Below, piece after piece: positions 1 to 7,560 of a stretch of DNA of 64,000 nucleotides (its first letter is position 1; each line of letters starts with the position of its first letter). The notes under the pieces were generated by a model, which had not been told where the DNA came from, made no database searches, and worked only from the letters and a program-made list of their open reading frames with translations. The DNA is from Bin87 sp963692995. Its GTDB lineage: Bacteria; Chloroflexota; Dehalococcoidia; Lucifugimonadales; UBA3495. Location: assembly GCA_963692995.1 (NCBI GenBank), contig OY843611.1:2232001-2296000 (forward strand), given 5' to 3'. The position numbers and the translations under genes were made by a program.

Positions 1-1
1 G

Positions 2-955
2 GCCCACGTCACGGAGCGGCTGCGTTTCGGCTGCGGCTTCAACATCGCGCCGATGTGGCACCCGCTGCGCCTGGCCGAGGACTTCGCCATGGCCGACTGG
101 ATGACCAACGGGCGAGTGACTTTCGGCGTGGGACGTGGCTACCACACCCGCGAAGTGGAATCCCTCGGCTCCCCGCTAATGGACCAGCCGGCCAACCGCG
201 AACTCTTCGAGGAACAGGTGGAGGTTATCTTCAAGGCGTTCCACGAGCGTTCGTTCTCCCACCAGGGCAAGCACTATAATTTCCCGCCCCAAGGAGTGCC
301 CTATCGCGGTTACGCTCTGGAGGAAATTACGCTGGTGCCGCGCCCCAAGACCCTGCCGGTGGAATGCTGGCAGCCCATCCAGGGCGGCACCGGCCATGCG
401 CTGGAATTCATGGCCCAGATGGGCATCAAAGGCGTCATCGGCGGTGGTTCCTCCGAAGGCGGCGCAATGGACGGCATCATGCACGCATACCGGGATGCCC
501 TGCGGCGCAACGGCAAGCCCGACGCCGAATTGGGCGAGGACTTGGCCGTCGGCTTCCACTTCCACATTGCTCCCACGGTGGAAGAAGCCGCCAGCATCGG
601 CGCCCGGTACTACGAGGAAAACCTCAAGATGTTCGGCCCGCTGCGCCTGACCCGAGGTTTGACTGAGCAGCAGATCCGGGACATCAGCGACCCGCGCGTC
701 GCGCCCAACGCCGGCCTGCCGACCATCGAGGACGCCATCGAGAGCGGCAGCGTGCTGGCCGGGCCGCCGGAGCGGATCATCGAGCAGCTGAAGGGCGTGG
801 AAGAGCGCTACCCCGGCCTGCGGCGCATCCAGGTGGGCCAGCCCGTCGGCACGCCGCAGAGCATCATCCTGGACCAGCTCCAGTGGTTCGCCGAAGCAGT
901 GATGCCGGCGTTCAAGGACACCAAGGTTGAGGTCGCCGTGCCGGCCGATAACTGA
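2..955 (+). CDS. LLM-class (luciferase-like) flavin-dependent oxidoreductase, 5' end cut by window
   Basis: Cytoplasmic luciferase-like monooxygenase family protein. Relatives use reduced FMN or F420 on small organic substrates; the substrate here is unknown. The frame is already open at base 2 and runs to a TGA at 953-955. The ATG at 53 sits inside conserved family sequence (HPLRLAEDFAMAD), so the true start is upstream of the window. Family signatures seen are the RVTFGVGRGYHTREVE stretch, the VPRPKTLPVECWQP segment and a C-terminal substrate-side region ending GSVLAGPPERIIEQL. A strong terminator follows 27 bases after the stop, so this is the last gene of its transcript. The family call is safe; whether the cofactor is FMN or F420 cannot be told. 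Confidence 0.88.
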   Translation, partial: AHVTERLRFGCGFNIAPMWHPLRLAEDFAMADWMTNGRVTFGVGRGYHTREVESLGSPLMDQPANRELFEEQVEVIFKAFHERSFSHQGKHYNFPPQGVPYRGYALEEITLVPRPKTLPVECWQPIQGGTGHALEFMAQMGIKGVIGGGSSEGGAMDGIMHAYRDALRRNGKPDAELGEDLAVGFHFHIAPTVEEAASIGARYYEENLKMFGPLRLTRGLTEQQIRDISDPRVAPNAGLPTIEDAIESGSVLAGPPERIIEQLKGVEERYPGLRRIQVGQPVGTPQSIILDQLQWFAEAVMPAFKDTKVEVAVPADN

Positions 956-982
956 GCCGACCGGGCAAAGCGTATCAAAATC

Positions 983-1020
983 AAGGCCGGGGCGAATGAT
1001 TATTCGCCCCGGCCTTTTTA
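983..1020 (+). terminator. Rho-independent terminator
   Basis: A 12-bp perfect stem (GGCCGGGGCGAA pairing with TTCGCCCCGGCC) closes a 6-base loop TGATTA and is followed by TTTTTA. It lies directly after the luciferase-like gene. Both arms recur exactly at 6093-6122, so the element also belongs to a dispersed hairpin family. Confidence 0.9.
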
Positions 1021-1116
1021 TGGTTGGCATTGGCTGAAATTGATGACAGCCTGCCGGGGAAGGTTGCCTGGCCTATCTGATATGCTGTTTGGGCATAAAA
1101 CTGCGGAGGCAATACC

Positions 1117-1914
1117 ATGCCAGAGATAACCCAGTATCCCCCCGGCTCCCCTTCCTGGGCCGACCTGCTTTCCCACAACGGCCAGATGGCGAAAGATTTT
1201 TACACCGGCCTTTTCGGCTGGACCTACGACGACCATCCGGCCGGGCCGGACCTGGTGTACACGATGTACTCGCACCACGGCATGGCGGCCTGCGCGTCCG
1301 CCGAGGCCGGCCCGGGCCAGGAAAGCCTGCCGGCCCACTGGAGCGTGTACGTAACCGTCGATGACCTGGAGGCCGCGGTGGAGCGAGCCAAGGCTGCCGG
1401 AGGAACCGTCGTTTTCGGACCCATGGACGTTACGCCTACGGAAGGGACAACGGTAGGCCGAATGGCGGTTATCCAGGACCGGGAAGGCGCCTATCTGCGG
1501 CTGTGGTATCCGCTGGCCCACGCCGGCGCCAGCGTGATGATGGAACCGGGCGCGCTGTGCTGGTTTGAGCTGGCCACCACCGACCCGGAGTCGGCCAGAG
1601 ATTTTTACCAGACTGTGCTTGGCAGCGAAATCAAGCTCGACGAAAACGCTACAGAGTTCCCTTATTGGGTAATGTGGGTCGGCGATCAGATGGTCGGCGG
1701 GATCATCCGGATTGGCGATGATTGGGGCCCGGTTCCCCCTAACTGGGGAGTCTATTTCGGAGTCAATGACGTTGACGCTACTGCCGCCAAAGCCCAAGAA
1801 CTGGGCGGTGGCGTTGTCGTCGAACCCAGAGACCTGATGGACTTTGCCCGCTTTTCCGTGCTCCGAGACGCGGAAGGCGCCGTTTTCACGGTCATCCGGA
1901 TGAACGAGTGGTAG
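1117..1914 (+). CDS. VOC-superfamily protein with two glyoxalase-type modules
   Basis: A 265-residue protein of the vicinal oxygen chelate superfamily (glyoxalase I, bleomycin resistance, extradiol dioxygenase relatives). Two modules are visible. Module one covers about residues 8-125, opening SWADLLSHNGQMAKDFYTGLFGW and ending IQDREGAYLRLW. Module two covers about 138-262, opening LCWFELATTDPESARDFYQ and ending VLRDAEGAVFTVI. The duplicated layout resembles the CFP32/hydroxylase-like double VOC proteins of actinobacteria. The ATG at 1117 is set by a GGAGG at 1104-1108. The enzyme activity cannot be assigned, because metal ligands vary in this subgroup. It appears to be transcribed alone between a terminator and a palindrome. 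Confidence 0.85.
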   Translation: MPEITQYPPGSPSWADLLSHNGQMAKDFYTGLFGWTYDDHPAGPDLVYTMYSHHGMAACASAEAGPGQESLPAHWSVYVTVDDLEAAVERAKAAGGTVVFGPMDVTPTEGTTVGRMAVIQDREGAYLRLWYPLAHAGASVMMEPGALCWFELATTDPESARDFYQTVLGSEIKLDENATEFPYWVMWVGDQMVGGIIRIGDDWGPVPPNWGVYFGVNDVDATAAKAQELGGGVVVEPRDLMDFARFSVLRDAEGAVFTVIRMNEW

Positions 1915-1951
1915 TGGTAGTCGACATATTACCGGCGGCGCATCCTTGACC

Positions 1952-1978
1952 TAGTGGCGGGTTTGAAACCCGCCACTA
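1952..1978. repeat. Dispersed palindrome (TAGTGGCGGGTTT type)
   Basis: Two perfect 13-base arms (TAGTGGCGGGTTT and AAACCCGCCACTA) are separated by a single G. It lies between convergent genes. The core GGCGGGTTT..AAACCCGCC recurs in variant form at 13639-13661, 17564-17592 and 63960-63982. It may act as a bidirectional terminator or be a REP-like element. Confidence 0.8.
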
Positions 1979-1988
1979 CCGCCCGCGA

Positions 1989-2894
1989 CTACAATGCGCC
2001 CGGCGGGTAATTTTCGCGCCACCAGCGGGCGATTTCGTCGCGCCGGGCGAACCAGACTCCCGGATGGCTGCGGGCGTAGCGCAGGAAGCGGTCCAGCGCG
2101 CGGGAGCGGGCCGGCCGGCCGGCGATCCGGCAGTGCAAGCCGACAGACATCATTTTGGGATGGGCGCGACCTTCTTCATACAGGACATCGAAGGTGTCCT
2201 TCAGGTACTCGTAGAAGTCGCCCACGCTGTTGAGGCCACCACGCCAGAAACGAGCGTCGTTGGTCTCAAAACTGTACGGCAGCACCAGCCAGGGAGCGCC
2301 GTTCACGTCGGTGTAATAGGGCAAATCGTCGTTAAACACGCCGCTGTCGTAGATGAAACCGCCTTCGTTCACCACCAGCTCCCGCGTGTTGACGCTGGGG
2401 CCGTAGCGGGTGAACCAACCAACGGGCCGTACGCCGGTGGTGGCGGTGAGCGATTCAATCGTCATGCGGATGGCTGCGGCCTCTTCGTCCCGGGTCTTGT
2501 TGTGATATTCCTCCCAGCGGTAGCCGTGACCGCAGATTTCGTGGCCGCGCTCCACGACGGCGCGGGCTGCCTCCGGGTTGCGCTCCATGGCGACGGCGCA
2601 GCAGAAGAACGTGCTCTTCACGTTGTGCGCGTCCAGCAGGTTCAGAATGCGCCAGACCCCGACCCGGCTGCCGTACTCGAAAAAGGACTCGTTGAACAGG
2701 TCGCGCTGGCCGGCCGGCACCGGCGACGGTACCTCGTTGTTGGTTTCGTGATAAGCGTCGCCGTCCAGCAGGGACGCCTCGCTGCCCTCCTCGTAGTTCA
2801 CCACCACGGAAATGGCGATGCGGGCGTTGTTGGGCCACCGGATAACCGGCGGGTTGGCGCCGTAGCCGATGAAATCGCGGGGTATTTTAGACAT
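1989..2894 (-). CDS. Polysaccharide deacetylase-family protein, PuuE allantoinase-like
   Basis: A 301-residue NodB-fold carbohydrate-esterase-4-like protein of the PuuE/HpuA branch. That branch hydrolyses small amide or ureide compounds such as allantoin rather than chitin. Visible signatures are VVVNYEEGSEASLLDGD near residue 31, the metal-binding stretch HEICGHGYRWEEYHNKT near 116-132, and GWFTRYGPSVNTRELV. No signal peptide is seen, which fits a cytoplasmic ureide-type enzyme. The start at 2894 has an AAGGAA ribosome site. It is convergent with the VOC gene. No other purine-degradation gene is adjacent, so the substrate is inferred from family resemblance only. Confidence 0.82.
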   Translation of the reverse strand: MSKIPRDFIGYGANPPVIRWPNNARIAISVVVNYEEGSEASLLDGDAYHETNNEVPSPVPAGQRDLFNESFFEYGSRVGVWRILNLLDAHNVKSTFFCCAVAMERNPEAARAVVERGHEICGHGYRWEEYHNKTRDEEAAAIRMTIESLTATTGVRPVGWFTRYGPSVNTRELVVNEGGFIYDSGVFNDDLPYYTDVNGAPWLVLPYSFETNDARFWRGGLNSVGDFYEYLKDTFDVLYEEGRAHPKMMSVGLHCRIAGRPARSRALDRFLRYARSHPGVWFARRDEIARWWRENYPPGAL

Positions 2895-2908
2895 GATGCG
2901 TTTCCTTT

Positions 2909-3118
2909 TTAGCGGACGCCCACCGGCTCAACTAGCTCGATGCTGATGGTGGCGTTGTAGCCCACAATCCGGGAACCCGGATGCGCGCTGGCGTATTCCA
3001 CTAGGACGGCAGGAAGGCGTAGATCCGGGTCAGTGGACTCATTCACGGCAACGCCAGGGAGTTGCGCTACTTGGAACGATGCCGGCGAGGCTGCATCAGT
3101 ACGGCCAAGTGTGGGCAA
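2909..3118 (-). CDS. Short ORF of unknown function, possibly a gene remnant
   Basis: A 69-codon frame with a TTG start. Its stop lies just upstream of the ribosome site of the PuuE-like gene. The last 35 residues (LVEYASAHPGSRIVGYN and following) read like the end of a folded domain, while the first 30 look like non-coding translation. I do not recognise it. It could be a leader ORF, the decayed 3' end of a lost gene, or a chance frame in GC-rich DNA. Confidence 0.2.
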   Translation of the reverse strand: MPTLGRTDAASPASFQVAQLPGVAVNESTDPDLRLPAVLVEYASAHPGSRIVGYNATISIELVEPVGVR

Positions 3119-3238
3119 TCATAGCATGCCATGCGCAAAGGCCGGCAGAACCTTACCGGATAACGGCAGCGCAAATGTCGCCCGAACCGCGAAGACGGCG
3201 TGATGCGTCATGGCAAACACCGCGCCTTCGTGCTACGC

Positions 3239-3267
3239 TTGTATCCGCCGCCGAGTTTGGGTAAAAT
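3239..3267 (+). promoter_or_regulatory. Candidate sigma70 promoter for speD-speE
   Basis: TTGTAT and TAAAAT are separated by 17 bases, about 86 bases before the speD start. The rest of the gap 3119-3352 shows no clear structure. Confidence 0.5.
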
Positions 3268-3352
3268 CACCTACGGCTATTCCCGCCAAGCATCTCGCAT
3301 GTGCTTTGGTTTCGGACGTGGGACGGCGCAATCCATACGGAGGAAAGGGTGA

Positions 3353-3736
3353 TTGGATGTACTAGGCACTCACGTGTTGCTGGAACTCAGAGACTGTGAC
3401 CCCGAACTGCTTGACGACCTGTCCCACATACGGCAGGAACTGCTGCGCGCCGCGTCTGCGGTTGACGCGCACGTGGTAGGAGAGTCGTTCCACCGGTTCA
3501 CGCCTCAGGGCGTGACCGGCATTTTGTCCATCGCCGAATCGCACATCTCCATCCATACCTGGCCGGAGCATCGTTACGCGGCGGCGGACGTATTTACCTG
3601 CGGCGATCGCACCATGCCAGAGCGGGCCGCCGCACTGATCATAGACGCCTTGCGTTGCCGAGACCCCCAGATCACGCAGATCCGCCGGGGGCTTAATGGC
3701 GCTCGCGTGGCCGAACCCCCGGCAGCGACAACCTGA
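3353..3736 (+). CDS. speD: S-adenosylmethionine decarboxylase proenzyme
   Basis: Makes decarboxylated SAM, the aminopropyl donor for spermidine synthesis. The 127-residue product is the short bacterial/archaeal class. The self-cleavage site is in AESHISIHTWPE: Ser63 becomes the pyruvoyl group, and His68 and Cys83 (VFTCGD) fall at the same numbers as the processing and catalytic residues known from Thermotoga SpeD. The start is TTG at 3353, placed 6 bases after the ribosome site AGGAAAGG. Nearby ATG and GTG codons are out of frame. speE follows after 89 bases, so the two genes probably share a transcript. Confidence 0.95.
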   Translation: MDVLGTHVLLELRDCDPELLDDLSHIRQELLRAASAVDAHVVGESFHRFTPQGVTGILSIAESHISIHTWPEHRYAAADVFTCGDRTMPERAAALIIDALRCRDPQITQIRRGLNGARVAEPPAATT

Positions 3737-3825
3737 ACCGTTGACCGACTCATGGTGGCGGTTTGGCCTGCCGGGCTTCGAGTTGCCCCTTACCCTGACC
3801 AAACTCCGACCCGAAAGGTGTTCAA

Positions 3826-4755
3826 GTGGCCAGCTATCCCATGGAAGAGATCACCGGAAAGTGGGTGATCGAAACCGTAATGCCCGACCTGGCGATCATG
3901 CTGAAGGTTGACAACGTCCTCTACTCCGGTCATACGGGATTTCAACGGGTGGAGGTAGTTCACTCCGATGTGTACGGGCGCAGCCTTCTGCTGGACGGCA
4001 AAACCCAATCCACCGAGCGGGACGAGCACATCTACCATGAAACTCTGACGCATCCGGCGTTGCTGTCGCATCCGAACCCCCGCGATGTGTTCATCGGAGG
4101 CGGAGGCGAAGGCGGCACCTTGCGCGAGACGTTGGCTCACCGCACCGTCGAAAACGCGGTGATGGTCGATTTGGATCGCCAGGTCGTTGACCTGTGCCGC
4201 CAGCATCTGCCGCAGCATCACCAAGGCGCCTTCGACGACCCGCGCACAACGCTGGTATTCGACGACGCCCGCAACTATCTGGCATCCAGCAACCAACAAT
4301 TTGACGTGATGATAATGGATTTGGTGGACCCGCTGGAGGGTGGCCCGGCGTACCTACTCTACACCGAAGAGTATTACAACATCGCCCGGGCCCGATTGAA
4401 ACCGGGAGGCATTCTGGTGACACAGTCCGGGCCGGCGGGGTTTCTGAGCCTCCATGAGTGCTTCACCACTATCTACAAGACGCTGGAGAGCATCTTTGCC
4501 CACACGCTGCCGTACCACACCCACGTACCTTCGTTCATCACCACTTGGGGTTTCACCGCAGCATCCGACGCCCCGTTGCCGCAGTTGGCGCCGGCAGAGC
4601 TAGACCTACGCATTAAGGAACGCCTGGCTCGTCCCCTTCGCCACTACGACGGCGAAACCCACGCCGGAATGTTCGCGCTGCCCCGACACATCCGCGACGG
4701 CATCGCCGGAGAAACGCGAATCAATCGGGACGACGCGCCGGTGTTCATGGTCTAG
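3826..4755 (+). CDS. speE: Spermidine synthase (polyamine aminopropyltransferase)
   Basis: Transfers the aminopropyl group from decarboxylated SAM to putrescine in the cytoplasm, the step after SpeD. The 309-residue product has the family core: the N-terminal beta domain with YSGHTGFQRVEVVHSD and LLLDGKTQSTERDEHIYHE, the SAM-site glycine loop FIGGGGEGGTLRE near 87-99, and the catalytic DLVDPLEGGPAYLLYTEEYY near 165-184. The start is GTG at 3826 behind AAAGGTG. A thermospermine or agmatine-aminopropyl specificity cannot be excluded from sequence alone. Confidence 0.93.
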   Translation: MASYPMEEITGKWVIETVMPDLAIMLKVDNVLYSGHTGFQRVEVVHSDVYGRSLLLDGKTQSTERDEHIYHETLTHPALLSHPNPRDVFIGGGGEGGTLRETLAHRTVENAVMVDLDRQVVDLCRQHLPQHHQGAFDDPRTTLVFDDARNYLASSNQQFDVMIMDLVDPLEGGPAYLLYTEEYYNIARARLKPGGILVTQSGPAGFLSLHECFTTIYKTLESIFAHTLPYHTHVPSFITTWGFTAASDAPLPQLAPAELDLRIKERLARPLRHYDGETHAGMFALPRHIRDGIAGETRINRDDAPVFMV

Positions 4756-4775
4756 CACCGGCGTCCGTCCCGTCC

Positions 4776-4828
4776 TTCGACAAGCTCATGGCAAGCGGCG
4801 CAGCCCCGCTCATGGCGAGCCTGTCGAA
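4776..4828. repeat. Intergenic inverted repeat of the TTCGACAAGCTCA type
   Basis: An imperfect palindrome: TTCGACAAGCTCATGGC at 4776-4792 faces GCGAGCCTGTCGAA ending at 4828. Similar TTCGACAAGCTCAGGACGAACGG elements are common between genes in several bacterial groups, including Chloroflexota. The right arm overlaps the last codons and stop of the thioesterase gene. Confidence 0.7.
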
Positions 4829-5340
4829 CCATCCGCTTGCGCCGCCGCCAGTTCCGGGAAAGCGTCCAACGGCAAGACTTCACCGTCTTCTTCCCAGCGT
4901 CCCGCCAGCGCTCGTATGGCATCGGGAACCCGGCGCGTTCCACCGGTGTCGGCGTAGAAGCCCACGTACACGGCTTCAATAGTGGTCAATGCTGCCGACT
5001 CGGGATCATCGCCATCCGGGAATATCCCCACCTCCAGGATCAAGCTGGTGTTGCCGATGCGCGCTACCCGGGCCCGCAGGTCCAGCATCTCGTCAACCCG
5101 TACCGGCGCTTTATACTCAATGGTAATTCTGGCGACCGCGCTGTCGAAATAGCCGGCTGCGGCAACACGGTAGATGCTGAACCCCAAGTTGCGGAAATAT
5201 TCGGCCTGGGCCACCTCCAGCCAGCCCAGGTAACTGCCGTTAAACGCGATGCCCTGGGCGTCGCATTCCTGCCAGCGTACCCGCACCGGCGCGCTGAATC
5301 GGTAGTCTCCGCGCCGGGCTGTCATGCTATGGGCCATCAC
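4810..5340 (-). CDS. Acyl-CoA thioesterase, 4HBT/YbgC-like hotdog fold
   Basis: A 176-residue single hotdog-domain thioesterase. The core RVRWQECDAQGIAFNGSYLGWLEVAQAEYFR (about residues 20-50) carries the D-x-x-G-I/V-x-F/Y-x-x-Y-x-x-x-x-E pattern of 4-hydroxybenzoyl-CoA thioesterases, with Asp as the likely catalytic residue. The natural acyl-CoA is unknown. GTG 5340, ATG 5337 and ATG 5325 are all possible starts; the first two overlap the trmD stop, suggesting coupled translation. The final residues (ADGSTGSP) are encoded by the dispersed repeat, so the stop codon appears to have been supplied by repeat insertion. Confidence 0.85.
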   Translation of the reverse strand: MMAHSMTARRGDYRFSAPVRVRWQECDAQGIAFNGSYLGWLEVAQAEYFRNLGFSIYRVAAAGYFDSAVARITIEYKAPVRVDEMLDLRARVARIGNTSLILEVGIFPDGDDPESAALTTIEAVYVGFYADTGGTRRVPDAIRALAGRWEEDGEVLPLDAFPELAAAQADGSTGSP

Positions 5341-6082
5341 AGGGCCAACCCAAACCGGCCAGGAAAACCCGGTCCGAATTGGTTAGGGGAGCGCTTGCCA
5401 GCAAATCGGGGCGCAGACGCAGCGTCCGTTCCAGGGATTGCCGGCGTCGCCACCGCTTGATCTCCGCGTGGTTGCCGGAGCGCAGGACTTCGGGCGCCGG
5501 CATTCCCCGGAACTCAGCCGGCCGGGTGTACAGCGGGTGCTGGAGCAGCCCGGATGTGATGCTGTCGTCGCGGACATTCTCCTCCGAGCCTACGACCTCC
5601 GGCACGAATCGGGCAACGGCGTCGATGATCACCATGGCGGCCAGCTCGCCACCGGTCAGAACATAGTCGCCAATGGACACTTCGTGGGTAACCAACCCCT
5701 GACGGATACGTTCGTCCACACCGGCGTAGTGTCCGCAGATGATGACCAGACCCGGGGCGGCGGCGAACTCGTAGATCATCTTCTGATTCAGCGTCCGACC
5801 CTGTGGCGAAGTTAGCACGACAGGCGTGCGCTCCCGTTCGTTGGCCGGCAGGGGCTTCAGGGCAGTGTCCACCGCGGCGAATACCGGCTCCGGTTTCATT
5901 ACCATCCCAGGCCCCCCGCCGAACTGATAGTCGTCGGCGGTGCCGTGCCGGTCCGTCGCAAATTGCCTGATATCGGTAGCAGTTACGGACAGCAGACCGC
6001 GCCGGATCGCCCTCCCGAGGACGCTGTAATCGGCGATGCCGCGGAAAGCATCCGGGAACAGGGTCAGAACGTGAAAGCGCAT
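5327..6082 (-). CDS. trmD: tRNA (guanine-N1-)-methyltransferase
   Basis: Methylates G37 of tRNAs that read CNN and related codons, preventing +1 frameshifting. The 251-residue product is full length. It has MRFHVLTLFPDAF at the N terminus, FGGGPGMVMKPEPVF, and the SAM-binding trefoil knot regions IICGHYAGVDERI and SIGDYVLTGGELAAMVI. The C-terminal helical domain has SGNHAEIKRWRRRQSLERT. The usual partners rpsP, rimM and rplS are not next to it; here it sits between an amidohydrolase and a thioesterase. The start at 6082 is the family-typical MRFHVLT. Confidence 0.97.
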   Translation of the reverse strand: MRFHVLTLFPDAFRGIADYSVLGRAIRRGLLSVTATDIRQFATDRHGTADDYQFGGGPGMVMKPEPVFAAVDTALKPLPANERERTPVVLTSPQGRTLNQKMIYEFAAAPGLVIICGHYAGVDERIRQGLVTHEVSIGDYVLTGGELAAMVIIDAVARFVPEVVGSEENVRDDSITSGLLQHPLYTRPAEFRGMPAPEVLRSGNHAEIKRWRRRQSLERTLRLRPDLLASAPLTNSDRVFLAGLGWPCDGP

Positions 6083-6092
6083 TTGACAATCC

Positions 6093-6122
6093 GGCCGGGG
6101 CGAAAGATTATTCGCCCCGGCC
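6093..6122. repeat. Hairpin with the same arms as the terminator at 983-1020
   Basis: GGCCGGGGCGAA (6093-6104), loop AGATTA, then TTCGCCCCGGCC (6111-6122). It lies between the amidohydrolase stop and the trmD start. Neither side has a good U-run, so termination here is uncertain. Both arms are identical to those at 985-1014. Confidence 0.8.
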
Positions 6123-6146
6123 TCTTGAGCCGATGCGGTGTACCCG

Positions 6147-7400
6147 TCACGCCGGCTCCCGTTCCAGAACGGGGAGGCGGTTGCGGTACGCCTCGCCGCC
6201 TTTCATGATCATAAGCAGCCGCGCCCGGTCTCGCAGGACGGATATGTTGCGTAGCGGGTCGCCGTCCACCACCAGGATGTCGGCCAGCTTGCCGGGCGCG
6301 ATGACGCCCACGTCCTTGCCGAGGCCGCAACATTCTGCCGCGTAGCCGGTGGCGGACTGAATGGCGAGCATATTGCTCATGCCCTTTTCCACCATCAATT
6401 CCAGCTCGCGGGCGTTGTCGCCGTGAACGAACCCGCCGGCGTCGGTGCCGGCTACGATGCGGACGCCTTCCTTGATAGCCAGTTCCACGCTCTCGATGTG
6501 TATGTCCATCAGGGCCTGGGCGCGGACCTTGATGTGCGGCGCGCTGACGGTGCTGTGGAAGTCGTACACCTCGAAGGTGGGCGTGAAGAAGGCCCCCTGA
6601 TCGGCCATCATCTTGAGCATATCGGGGTCGGTGGCAAGGTAGCAGCCGTGCTCGATGGAGCCGGCGCCGGCGCGGATCGCGATGGGCAGGCCGGTCCCGC
6701 CCACGGCGTGGCACAAGGTGCTGCGACCCAGGGCGGCGGCTTCGTCCACCAGGGCTTTGGCCTCGTCCAGGGCATAGGCTTGATCCAGCGGTCCGTTGCC
6801 CGGGCGACCGGAGGCTCCGCCGGTGGTGGCGAACTTGATCTGGTCGGCCCCGCAGCGAACCAACTCCCGCACCTTGGCGCGTACTCCCTCCACACCATCG
6901 GCGACGCCGTCCGGCGACAGCGGGTCGTGGCCGAGCAGCGCTTTGCGGTGGCCGCTGCCGCTGACCTTGTCTTCAATGCCGCCGGTGGGGGACATTATGT
7001 TCACTGAGATGATGAGCCGGGGGCCTTTGATAAGGCCCGCTTCGACGGCCATTTTGAACCCGGCGTCCAGGCCACCGGCATCCCGGACGGTGGTGTAGCC
7101 GGCAGCGAGGGTGTCCTCGATAACCTGAGCCGTCTTTATGTTGGCAAGGGACAGCGGCTCGTCCATTCCCCAGCGACCGCTGAGGTTGTAACCGCCGGAC
7201 GCCAGGTGGTCATGCACATCGATCAGGCCGGGCATGATGGTATGCCCGGTGGCGTCGCGGACCTCCGCGCCTTCCGGGATGGGGACCGAGGCCCTGGGGC
7301 CCGCCTCGATGATGCGCTCGCCAGCGATGAGCACGGCAGCGTTCTCCACCACCGCCCCACCGGAGCCGTCAATCAAGTTCCCTCCGACAATCGCCAGCAT
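6147..7400 (-). CDS. Metal-dependent amidohydrolase (imidazolonepropionase/Xaa-Pro dipeptidase-like)
   Basis: A 417-residue amidohydrolase-superfamily TIM-barrel enzyme of the cytoplasmic subgroup that hydrolyses small amides or proline dipeptides. Metal-site signatures are the HxH motif in LIDVHDHLASGG near residue 60, a candidate carboxylated lysine in QIKFATTGG, His in LCHAVGGTG and IEHGCYL, and Asp in IVAGTDAGGFVHGDN. The N-terminal beta domain opens MLAIVGGNLIDGSGG. GAGAGGT precedes the ATG at 7400, and a TTGACA-type promoter lies upstream. Substrate unknown. Confidence 0.87.
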   Translation of the reverse strand: MLAIVGGNLIDGSGGAVVENAAVLIAGERIIEAGPRASVPIPEGAEVRDATGHTIMPGLIDVHDHLASGGYNLSGRWGMDEPLSLANIKTAQVIEDTLAAGYTTVRDAGGLDAGFKMAVEAGLIKGPRLIISVNIMSPTGGIEDKVSGSGHRKALLGHDPLSPDGVADGVEGVRAKVRELVRCGADQIKFATTGGASGRPGNGPLDQAYALDEAKALVDEAAALGRSTLCHAVGGTGLPIAIRAGAGSIEHGCYLATDPDMLKMMADQGAFFTPTFEVYDFHSTVSAPHIKVRAQALMDIHIESVELAIKEGVRIVAGTDAGGFVHGDNARELELMVEKGMSNMLAIQSATGYAAECCGLGKDVGVIAPGKLADILVVDGDPLRNISVLRDRARLLMIMKGGEAYRNRLPVLEREPA

Positions 7401-7474
7401 AGCGTACCTCTCGTCAAGCCCGAAATTCAGTCCTCGTGGGGTTAGATGGCATGGCGCCTCGAACCGGTGTTGCG

Positions 7475-7503
7475 ATGCTAAATTGGCGGCCGGCCCTTGT
7501 CAA
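7475..7503 (-). promoter_or_regulatory. Candidate sigma70 promoter for the amidohydrolase
   Basis: On the minus strand TTGACA (7503-7498) and TAGCAT (7480-7475) are 17 bases apart, about 75 bases before the amidohydrolase start. Confidence 0.6.
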
Positions 7504-7560
7504 GGCAAGAACACGACCGGAGACATCCCGGAGCGAATTCGCGTTGGGCGGTTCCTCGTT

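Noticed and set aside
176..1030. Long minus-strand open frame opposite the luciferase-like gene
   Set aside because: It mirrors codon positions of a clear protein family on the plus strand, and its translation has no domain-like pattern. Such antisense frames are expected in GC-rich DNA.
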